Source of the DNA: Atherinomorus stipes
Lineage: Eukaryota > Chordata > Actinopteri > Atheriniformes > Atherinidae
Length of the DNA: 64,000 bases
NCBI GenBank assembly: GCA_023101725.1
Contig: JALJCO010007871.1
Coordinates: 124,001-188,000 of the forward strand
Direction of reading: 5' to 3'
Shown here: piece after piece, positions 55,625 through 64,000 of the stretch
How positions within the stretch are numbered: position 1 is the stretch's first letter
How the letters are laid out: every line of letters starts with the position of its first letter
Position numbers and translations under genes: made by a program
The notes under the pieces: generated by a model
The model's input: the letters and a program-made list of their open reading frames with translations, nothing else
The model's database searches: none
What the model was told of the DNA's origin: nothing

Positions 55625-55655
55625 ATCAAGGATGATTTATTAAATCATCCTTGAT
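55625..55655. repeat. 15-bp perfect inverted repeat
   Basis: ATCAAGGATGATTTA (55625-55639) and its exact complement (55641-55655) are separated by one T. It lies just beyond the distal necab3 poly(A) signal. Confidence 0.9.
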
Positions 55656-56190
55656 CGATTTCTGGATTATAGGCCAATAGTGTAAACTGAAAACAGCAAT
55701 AGTATTATAGATGTGTTAAATTACTACAAAAAACTATCAAAATTTGCAACATAGAGCATCTGAATCTGCTTCAGCACATCCTTCAGTGTTTTATATTGAG
55801 TTTCAGTTCTGTTTTTAGCCACATGGTCTTATCAGCAAAAATGGAGGGAAAAATATCATTAACACAAATATACTTCATGTTGAGCATAAAGCGACAGACA
55901 AAGTAAAGCTGTGATTAATTCTACAGTGAATAGAACTTCCTACCCTCTTTTCCCTACTCATGGAATATAAATCAAGTAAACTTCCTTTAACAAAATTCTT
56001 TGGAAGTCCTCTCAAGGGCACCAGGAAGACTACACTTTCTCCATGCTACACTGGTCACTTAGTCACTTGATCTCTTACTGCTGCTCTAATACAGTAGTTT
56101 AGCACAAAAAAACTAGTTCCAAAGGCTAGCTAGCTAACGTTAGCTTAAATTTCCAATAACTAGTACAATAATGTTTGGCATTGCAGTACC

Positions 56191-57077
56191 TTAAAGACAC
56201 ACAGCGGAAATTTTAGCAGTTTTCTCAGTGACGCACCCCCTATCGGCGGCTAAACTAGTGTGACAGTGTGGTCCTGTCACTATGCCTCCGACTGATCATG
56301 TGCCCTGGCTACTTGGCCAAAGGGACATCCCTGTGGCCAAGTAGCCAGGGCACATGATCAGTCGGAGGCATAGTGACAGGACCACACTGTCACATCTCTC
56401 CCCCTCTTTTCACAAGCACGTCCTCGTGCTCCGCACAGGCTGCCACCAATTATGAATCCATGGACCGTTTACTGGCATTGCACATGGATCCTGCCGACAA
56501 CGCCAGAATGTGGCAAGGTACGCAATGGAGGGCCCGGGCGGGCTTTGAACCCCAGACTCCCGGGTGAAAGTCATGCACGCTGACCATTCAGCCAAAGGGA
56601 CATCCCTGTGGCCAAGTAGCCAGGGCACATGATCAGTCGGAGGCATAGTGACAGGACCACACTGTCACATCAGCATCCATTTTGTATCGTACCTGTACTC
56701 TAAGCTCACTCCAGCCAGTAAAAGACAGTCTTATCTTGACTCTAGTTCTGTCCCTTCCTCTCTTTCTTTTTCTCTCTTCCTCTGGTCATGTTTCCTTGTG
56801 TTTCTTTACCGAATCCGACATGATGTACGTTCAAAACACCCGCGATGTTGATACCTGGTTTACATCTGGTTGCTAGTGAGTGACATGGTGCTGCAACCAA
56901 TAGTCGGCTGCAACGTCACAGTCGTGTCCCGGATGGGAAACTTGCACACTGCTGTTTCTGAGCCCTGGGACTCCTCTGGGCAGTGATGGCTCGAAAATGT
57001 GCATAATGAATGTTGGTGTGCCATCAAAACAGAAACGCATATTTTTAAGGTCTAAAAGTTACGTTGTGTGTCTTTAA
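56191..57077. mobile_element. TTAAAGACACACA TIR element, copy 2, interrupted
   Basis: Left end TTAAAGACACACAGCGG, right end GTTGTGTGTCTTTAA, inverted relative to copy 1 at 22841-23309. Removing the fold-back element at 56259-56669 leaves about 476 bp, close to copy 1 (469 bp), which defines the inner insertion. Confidence 0.82.
56259..56669 (-). mobile_element. Fold-back element with tRNA-like core (411 bp)
   Basis: Arms 56260-56319 and 56334-56393 are perfect 60-bp complements around a 14-nt spacer. An 81-bp block (56316-56396) is repeated exactly at 56591-56671. Between the repeats, the minus strand reads TGGCTGAATGGTC (A-box-like, about 56594-56582), CTTTCAC (tRNA-Glu-like anticodon loop) and GGTTCAAAGCC (B-box-like, 56551-56541). 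The outer ends are TGTGACAG and CTGTCACA. Confidence 0.8.
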
Positions 57078-57078
57078 G

Positions 57079-57661
57079 GGCGCATTCACAAAGCTTTTTT
57101 TAATCGAATCAGAGTCCGTTTACTTGGAAAGCGCTTCATTTGGGGGAGTTGTGAATGCGCAAACAGACTCTGATCTGGAACAAACAAGCGGACTCGGTCC
57201 GCCTACAAACACAGGTCACCGTCCGCTTCAGGTGGACCAAATATAGGAAGTGGACTACAAACTGACTTCCTGCATTTGGTTTGGTATGGCATTGTGGGTA
57301 AACGCTACTACAACAAACACACGTGTGGGACTAGAGTACTTTTAAAAATGGCTCGTGGTCAGACGTGGAGTTACAAGGAAGTAAAAGCTTTAATTGATAT
57401 TTCGTCTGATGAAAATATATCCCAGCTCCTCGTAATTACGCACAAAAATAATGTCATGTATTGTGCGTGTTGTTTGTTGTATGTCTTGTCCTTGCCTACG
57501 GTAAATCCGAATGCAGTGCCACCTCTGGAGAGATTGGGAACATTATTCAAAAGGTTTGGCTCGTTTGGCTATGGTGCAACGTGAACGCGATCTCAGTCCA
57601 GAAGACCACCCCCGTCCCCAGCCGAGCTGAGTCCCCAATCGGACCGAGTCTAGCGGTCTAG
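57079..57661 (+). mobile_element. Harbinger-like fragment with Myb/SANT coding relic
   Basis: Starts GGGCGCATTCACAA directly after the previous element, with an inner inverted TTGTGAATGCGC at 57149-57160. At about 57348-57431 the plus strand reads ARGQTWSYKEVKALI and then SDENISQLL, as in the Myb/SANT-like proteins of PIF/Harbinger elements. The frame decays soon after. Right end uncertain. Confidence 0.55.
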
Positions 57662-58984
57662 GCTTTCTGGCTCTGCCCTAAGATATTACTTTTTTCTTTT
57701 CTACTGTCTTTTCTAATGTCCCATCCATTAACAGCTGGCTCAGTTGTGCTGCTTGACTTTTTGACTTTCATAACGTACATAAGAACCTTTAGCCAGCAGG
57801 TGTGTATCATGTCAGGATCTGTTGTCCCCTACTTATATCTGCAACCCTTTCCTGGATATCTGCCATTGTGAAGGTCACTTTGCTCTTCAGAGACTGCAGC
57901 AGTCAGCACCTACATTTGTCATGCTATGTTTATTTCTACCATATTCTCTTCCAGTGTTGTTTCAGTCTTAGTGCAGTGTAAGTCCACTCATTTTTTTCAC
58001 CCTGCCACTGAGAGTGTAGAGCATCCCATTTACTCTCTTGGCTTCTGCTTCTTGTACTATACCCTCTGAGATGGGTCACCAGTGCTGTAAGTCTTTGACA
58101 GTTTCCAGTGCCTCAAGTCTGGATAATTAAGGGGTTATTTCTTAATTTCTTAATACCCCTAGCTGCTCTGATAGTTGGCCACCATTTCATGTTAACTTAG
58201 TGCACCTCGTGTTATTCATCTTCTCTATAATCACTGCTTTAATGTAAATCATTTTCAATATGTCTCTGTGATGTTCCAGTGAGTTTAGTGGTGCATTTAA
58301 ATCTTATTGAAGACTACCACAAGGTACTTGTCTCTTAGCTTTGACAGATGACCACGCAGGCTTCAAGTATCTGTAGTTTGCTCATGATCTTGAAATAGGC
58401 AGTGCGGAGGAACCTGGGAATTCAGCTGCAGCACATGAGTAGGCTTAGAACTGGAGTCTAAGAGAGAATGGTGGTGGGCAGAAAACTCTGAGGTGACAGC
58501 CTGATCTCCTGGGAAGGAGATGTGAAACTGAAAGAAACTCCACAGTTAAGGCAGCAGTCTGAATTCCAGAAGCAAGGTCAGCAATGGTCAAACACAGGAA
58601 GAGAGATGTCAGCAAGGGGATTGGCGAGAATTGGTGGGTTGGTGGCGAGATATCCAGGGAGGCAGAAGAGGTCTGTTGAAGGCAAAGCAAAGAAAGAGTA
58701 ATCCAGATCCATGACAGATCCTCCATCTCAAGTAAGCTGCTGTCTGTTAAAATTGATAGAGTTTTGTAATGGGGCTTGCTACCCATTCTGCCATGGTAAT
58801 GATGATGAAGTATTTCCCTGTCCTGTCATTCTACTTGTAATTCCATTTCCGAAAGTAAGAACACCAAGAGTGTTTTTTTCCTTTCTCATTTCTTCCATAT
58901 ATTAGAAAGACATATTAGATTATCAAATAAACATAGAAATAGACATAATTCATTTATCTATACGTGATCTATCAGATTTGCATC
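57662..58984. other. Intergenic, no supported gene
   Basis: Mosaic AT-rich DNA. The longest open frame (58786-58445, minus, 113 codons) has no recognised domain and may be repeat-derived. Nothing firm is seen. Confidence 0.5.
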
Positions 58985-59085
58985 TGATTGATCATGTGCC
59001 CTGGCTACTTAACCACAGTTTCACAGCCACACTTGAAGTCTGGGGATAGAATCCCATCCGGGCCCTCGTTGTGTACCTTACCACA
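58985..59085 (+). repeat. tRNA-derived repeat, diverged copy 3
   Basis: TGATCATGTGCCCTGGCTAC matches the arm of the 56.3-kb element. GGGATAGAATCCC stands in place of the B-box, followed by CCGGGCCCTCGTTGTG and TACCTTACCACA. The A-box part is decayed. Confidence 0.6.
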
Positions 59086-59228
59086 TATCAATATTAGTAG
59101 ACATAACTAGCCACTTCCATGTAATTCAATATCAGAAACCAAAATTTGTCAGCAGAGCAGCACTTAAAATGAGTCCTCTGTAAATAAATCTGGGCACCCA
59201 CCTGCCAAGATTATCCAACTGTGTAGAG

Positions 59229-59442
59229 CAGGGGTGCCCAAGTCCAGTCCACGAGACCTGCTATTCTTGTGCATCTTCTCCAACACACCTGAATCAAATG
59301 GTTGAATTACTTCATGTGCATGTCATTCAGCTCTGCAGAGGCCTGGCAACAACCCATTCATTTGATTCAGGTGTTTGGGGGAAGGGAGGCATTTAAAAGT
59401 TGCAGGATCGTTGCTCTTTAGGACTGGACTTGGAAACCCCTT
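59229..59442. mobile_element. hAT-like MITE
   Basis: CAGGGGTGCCCAAGTCCAGT at the left is mirrored by ACTGGACTTGGAAACCCCTT at the right. About 214 bp, non-coding. The ends are of the CAGGGGTG type common in vertebrate hAT MITEs. Confidence 0.75.
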
Positions 59443-60359
59443 GGGTAGCTAAGATGCAGAATTAACAAGTCCTATTACAGGCTCTACTGCACCAGCAAAT
59501 ACTCTGCTATGGTTGCTTGTGCATATCTTATGATTTTGAGCAATTCAATCAAGTTTTGAATTTAACTTAATGTGAAATTTAATGGTTCCTTTCAAACATT
59601 TACAGTTTGAGGAAGTGAAGCTCCAACTGTTTAGAGAAATGCCTGGGGAAAACCGCATATTAGTGTGGCAAAAATGTGTTTATAGTTTGTTTTTTTATGG
59701 TTGTAAAACACATTGTAGGACTCATTTTGTTATAACACTGTACAAACTCAGATTTCTGTTTTTTTACTATGCTGATCAGGGACTGCAAGACAAATGCAGC
59801 AGCAGAGCACTGTAATCTACACAGTGGGAATTGGGATGCTGCATGTGTCTATTTTTCTCAGAAATTTTGCTACAGAGAGATCTCAGTATAAATGTGTGTT
59901 CTCTATTTCTCTGAACAATAAAAACAGGACAAACTCTGAATATCAATGAAAGCTCAAATCCGTCCTTACAGCTGTGTTATGATGGAAATTATTGATGAGG
60001 TTTTTTTTTATATTTGTGGCAAGTTTGCTAAAACATCCACGTGTGCACAGGAAATAGACAGGCAAATTATTTTTGAGGCTGTAATATGTGATTGCATGGC
60101 TGATACAGGCATCTCCCCACTCCAGCAGATCGGTGGTAAAGCAAAATGAATATGTAGAGAATGGGGATGCTGTTCACACACTGTTCAGAAAGCTCCAATT
60201 GGCACCAATTCCACAGAACAATGAAGTGGAAGTTTCCCATTGCTATTGTTATTCAGGAAGGAATTCTAAACATTGAATGAATAAACAAGCTGTTGCTGTA
60301 GTCGTTGCAGACAGATGAGGAATACAAAGTGTCTCAAACACAACTCCTATATAAAAAAG

Positions 60360-60440
<81 letters not shown>

Positions 60441-60748
60441 TATATAAAGTAAAAGTAAAAAGTTAAACACTTCTCTGTCTGCTAAATATTAGTGTGTGAG
60501 CAGCTGCTAGCTTTGTTAGACAACCTGAATCCCATTTGCACGTGAGAGTAATTTAAATGAAGTGCATGAATGGTATCCTTAATGAAAAATGCAATTCACA
60601 GAACAAAATGCTAAATGGCTATTGCTAAAAAAACTAATTAAATGCCACCATACATTTGAAATCCAAATCTAATTAAAAGGTTGAGCTTGAGTAGATCTAC
60701 GTGTGTTTATTTTGTCTTAAAATATAAACTCTAGCCTACAATCTTTTA
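59443..60748. other. Intergenic, with a compound microsatellite
   Basis: No coding region supported. About 60364-60446 is a compound (TA)n(CA)n(TA)n(CA)n(TA)n microsatellite. The rest is AT-rich and featureless. Confidence 0.55.
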
Positions 60749-61296
60749 TTTAAAGGTAGAGTCCGAAGCCCCTCCAGCGTTTCTGTTTGCAAACAACAGT
60801 ATTCAAACTTGGCGCTCCTCCCTCTCAGGATAATGGCCGCCTCGTTCTAGCTAACCTATTCAGCTTCAAGCTTCTCCTTCAGAGCTCAGAAGTGGGCACA
60901 AGCCAAACTATCATTAACACTGGTTTTCCAAAGTGCATTATCTGAAGCTCTTACCTTTTTCTTTGGCGCATCCACGGTGTTTCCTTTCTTTCTTTCTTTT
61001 TCCTTCGAGAGTTCGAGTGACTGCCGTCTGCTCCAATCATGAGCTTATTTCCACACAGCGTCATGCTCTTAGCTCTGTCATTGGCTGCTGATATAACCAG
61101 AAATCTCCACCCAGAAACGTCCCGAACACAAGAAAACAAAGCTAAAGAGCAAATTATAGGCAGGGGGAGAGAGAGATGCATTCAAACGCGCCACGGCACG
61201 TGAGTAGAGGCCCAAAGGCGCAGTTTGAGATGGATTTCCACTTGCACAAGTCTAACGTTTATTTTCAGGGGGGGAACGTCGGACTATACCTTTAAA
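60749..61296. mobile_element. TTTAAAGGTAGAGTCCGA TIR element
   Basis: The left end TTTAAAGGTAGAGTCCGA is mirrored by TCGGACTATACCTTTAAA at the right (one mismatch). About 548 bp, with a G/C-rich interior and no transposase. It lies immediately upstream of the Tc1 element. Confidence 0.8.
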
Positions 61297-61457
61297 GGAA
61301 AAGTTAAAAAAAATATTCAACTCCTGCAGTACACTAAAAATTAATTCACCTCACCACCATACAGTTTTGTGAAAAAGTGTTTGCCCCCTTCCCGATTTCT
61401 CTTCTCTACACATGAAACTGTGATCCAAAGAAATTCAGGAAAAAAATGAGAAACAAA

Positions 61458-61931
61458 AGCCCCGTTTCCACCCGCGGGTTTGGGTCAGGTCGGGCCGGGT
61501 GGGTTTGGGTACAGATGTGTTGATTTCACGCTGTGTCCCCACAGCAACCTGTACCCTTATTCTGGAGGCGGAGAATTAGCTGGACAGCGCTGCTACGTGA
61601 TTGTGTGACATCATCACCGTGTAACGCCGTTTAACCAAAACACCGGCGCCACACGTGACAGAAACAGAAAGGAGTCACCCCGGCTTTGTTTTTACGCTGG
61701 GTCACGCGGAAAGTGGCGGATTTTTCAATGAATCAGCTGATTGCTGTGTATTAGCTCCACCTCTTTGGTCCGGATCGGTTAGATCAGTACCCCAACCAAA
61801 GGGTGCCAAAAAAGTAGTCCGGGTCGGGTCGGATATAAGGGTACCCGTCCCACTTTTTATCTGTGGAGACGCAAAAAAACGTGGACCGATCCGGCCCGAC
61901 CCGACCCAGACCCGCTGGTGGAAACGGGGCT
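61458..61931. mobile_element. AGCCCCGTTTCCAC TIR element nested in Tc1
   Basis: AGCCCCGTTTCCACC and GTGGAAACGGGGCT are the inverted ends; CGGGTTTGGGTC and GACCCAGACCCG extend them imperfectly. 474 bp, G/C-rich and non-coding. AAA lies on both sides, possibly a 3-bp target duplication as in PIF/Harbinger; the superfamily is not certain. Confidence 0.8.
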
Positions 61932-61934
61932 AAA

Positions 61935-62890
61935 GTAATTTAGATCTATCAGTCTGGAAAAGGTTACAAAGCCATTTCTAAAGCTTTGGGACTCCAGAGA
62001 ACCACAGTGAGAGCCATTATCCACAAATGGTGGAAACATGGAACAGTGGTGAACCTTCTCAGGAGTGGCCGGCCGACCAATATTACCCCAAGAGTACAGC
62101 AACGACTCATCCAAGAGGTCACAAAAGACCCCAGAACAACATCCAAGAACTGCAGGACTCACTTGCCTCAAGTAAGGTCAGTGTTCATGACTCCACCATC
62201 AGAAAGAGACTGGGCAAAAATGGCCTGCATGGCAGAGTTCCAAGACCAAAACCACTGCTGAGCAAAAAGAACATAAAGGCTCGTCTCAGTTTTGCCAGAA
62301 AGCATCTTGATGATCCCCAAGACTTTTGAGAAAATACTCTGTGGATTGACAAGAGAAAAGTTGAACGTTTTGGAAGGTGTAGGTCCCATCACATCTGGCG
62401 TAAAAGTAATACAGCATTTCAGAAAAGGAAAATAGGGTGGTGGTAGTGTGATGGTCTGGGGCTGTTTTGCTGCTTCAGGACCTGGAAGACTTGCTGTGGT
62501 AAATGGAATCATGAATTCTGCTGTCTACCAAAAAATCCTGAAGGGGAATGTCCGACCATCTGTTGGTGACCTCAAGGTGAAGCACACTTGGGTTCTGCAG
62601 CAGGACAATGATCCAAAACACACCAGCAAGTCCACCTCTGAATGGCTTAAGAAAAACAAAATGAAGACTTTAGAGTGGCCTAGTCAAAGTCCCCACCTGA
62701 ATCCAATTGAGATGCTGTGGCATGACCTTAAAAAGGCGGTTCATGCTGGAAAACCCTCCAATGTGGCTGAATAACAACAATTCTGCAAAGACGAGTGGAA
62801 CAAAATTACTCCACAGTGCTGTAGAAGACTCATTGCCAGTTATCACAAATGCTTGATTGCAGTTGTTGCTGCTAAGGGTGGTCCAACCAG
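61935..62890 (+). pseudogene. Tc1-like transposase pseudogene
   Basis: Tc1 transposases cut and paste their own element using an N-terminal paired-like DNA-binding domain and a DDE/DD34E domain. Here the N-terminal part is readable (LGLQRTTVRAIIHKWWKHG, then RSGRPTNITPR), as are the QQDNDPKHTSK and PSQSPHLNPIE catalytic blocks. A frameshift lies near 62150, an in-frame TGA at 62327-62329, sequence is lost or the frame changes near 62400-62450, and the frame ends early at 62774. The inner element at 61458-61931 also separates the 5' end from the gene. It cannot make a working protein. Confidence 0.92.
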
Positions 62891-63117
62891 TTATTAGGTT
62901 TAGGGGTAATCACTTTTTCACACAGGACCATGTGGGTTTGGATTTTTTTTTTCCCCCTTAAAAATAAAAAATCTTAATTTAAAAACTGCATTTTGTGTTT
63001 ACTTGTGTTATCTTTGTCTCACATTTAAATTTGATTGATCTAAAACATTTAAGTCTGACAAACATGCAAATAACTAAGTAATCAGGAAGGGGGCAAACAC
63101 TTTTTCACGCAACTGTA

Positions 63118-64000
63118 TGCTGTTGTTGCTGTTCACCTATACCCGAAGTCTATGAAAGCAGTGTTCCACCTGATTTATTATCTACTTTGGACAGGCAGGG
63201 ATTGCATCAGCCCCTGATTCGCTTTTACAATAAAAGAATTTTGTGCTGGCTGGTTTCGAGAGAAAATGGATGAGGCAACCTTGGAATGCAATATTCCCTT
63301 AATGTACAACCCTGGAACCATCCTGCACTCATATTATATATGCTTATGTGATGCTAAAACAAGGCAGTTGCAGATTTCTTTCTCTATTGGGTTTTTATTG
63401 AATGGATGTCTGATATTAAGAATGACTAAATAGGCAAATATATATATATATATATATTTTATTTCAGACACAGTGTTCATATCAAGAAAGACATTTTTAA
63501 TCTCATTCTTTTGTGTGTCTCTGAATGCAAAGTGTGTTTTTCTGCCCGCCATCCCAAAATGTGCCCAAATGCTACTAAAGCAAGCAGATATGGGCTCCAA
63601 ATATGTTTAGAGAATATGGGACCTATAGCAGTCATGAGAGAGAGAAAACAAAAAAACTTATCCATGACAGTGGCCAGGTGTTTTAAAAAAAATGGATTTA
63701 GCATTAACAGTGAGAGCTTTTTGAGCAACCAAGTCAAAGTGAACCAGGAAATGACAATGTTGCTTTGTAATATGTCCTGTTTACATGTATTCAGCCAGGA
63801 AAGAAAGTGTTGTTTAATCACTGATGGAATCTACGTATATCAGCGTTAATGTCATGTTGCACGTTGCACAAGGGTCCACTGTTGAAAGCCTAGCATTTTA
63901 CTGCTCCATAGACTTAAACCTTGGACTTACCACTGATGTGTGCTTTGATGTGGAAACACTTATGAAGCATAATTCCCTGAAGCTGATAGAGGTGGTGCTG
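63118..64000. other. Intergenic, no supported gene
   Basis: AT-rich sequence with a short (TA)n near 63438-63458. Overlapping open frames of about 112 codons on both strands at 63477-63849 have no domain and look like chance or repeat-derived frames. Confidence 0.5.

Larger units (their letters stand above)
61362..63115 (+). mobile_element. Tc1-like transposon with nested insertion
   Basis: Inverted ends: CAGTTTTGTGAAAAAGTGTT at the left, AACACTTTTTCACGCAACTG at the right, continuing into the GGGGGCAAAC block. TA lies on both sides (61360-61361 and 63116-63117). The total is 1754 bp; removing the inner 474-bp element leaves about 1280 bp, normal for Tc1. A broken transposase gene fills the interior. 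Confidence 0.92.

Noticed and set aside
56535..56603. Functional tRNA gene on the minus strand
   Set aside because: A-box and B-box remnants are present, but the acceptor stem does not pair properly and the unit is a dispersed repeat, so a tRNA-derived repeat is the better call.
61986..62774. Intact Tc1 transposase gene
   Set aside because: A frameshift near 62150, TGA at 62327-62329, a further frame change and an early end at 62774 make it a pseudogene.

Overview
The window looks like ray-finned fish (teleost) nuclear DNA. It is AT-rich, has GT-AG introns of 0.1 to 15 kb, and carries typical fish repeats: Tc1-like transposons, MITEs with TA or other target sites, L2-like and L1-like LINE relics, a tRNA-derived family and long microsatellites. 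There are no operons, CRISPR arrays or phage genes. All calls were made by reading; no database search was run.

Layout. Positions 1-2746 hold no coding sequence I can support, only probable 3' UTR and intergenic DNA. Positions 2747-9194 (minus strand) hold rbck1, encoding HOIL-1L, the RBR ubiquitin ligase of the LUBAC complex. I joined it from 12 coding exons into an uninterrupted 525-residue frame with UBL, NZF, RING1, IBR and RING2 domains. Positions 9195-10539 are a 1.3-kb divergent promoter region with an ISRE/IRF-like site and CCAAT boxes. Positions 10540-54497 (plus strand) hold an N-terminal EF-hand calcium-binding protein gene, best called necab3. Its 13 coding exons give a 361-residue frame (EF-hand pair, coiled coil, C-terminal ABM domain), followed by a 3' UTR to about 55.5 kb. 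Positions 55.5-64 kb are gene-free and made largely of mobile elements.

The two genes are transcribed away from each other and both are apparently intact. rbck1 acts in linear-ubiquitin and NF-kB signalling; necab3 is a calcium-binding adaptor. Nothing in the sequence says they work together beyond the shared upstream region. The necab3 introns carry most of the mobile DNA: a TA-flanked 0.58-kb MITE in introns 1 and 3, an L2-like LINE split by an L1-like relic in intron 2, a 537-bp CpG-containing MITE in intron 9, and a 1.6-kb retro-insertion in intron 11 with a 19-bp target-site duplication and an A-rich tail.

The least ordinary structures are that intron 11 insertion (a LINE reverse-transcriptase fragment embedded in G/C-skewed low-complexity DNA and inserted as one unit), a 411-bp fold-back element at 56.26-56.67 kb with perfect 60-bp arms and a tRNA-like core, and repeat tracts lying against splice sites in both genes. 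I see no clear sign of a new multi-gene system.
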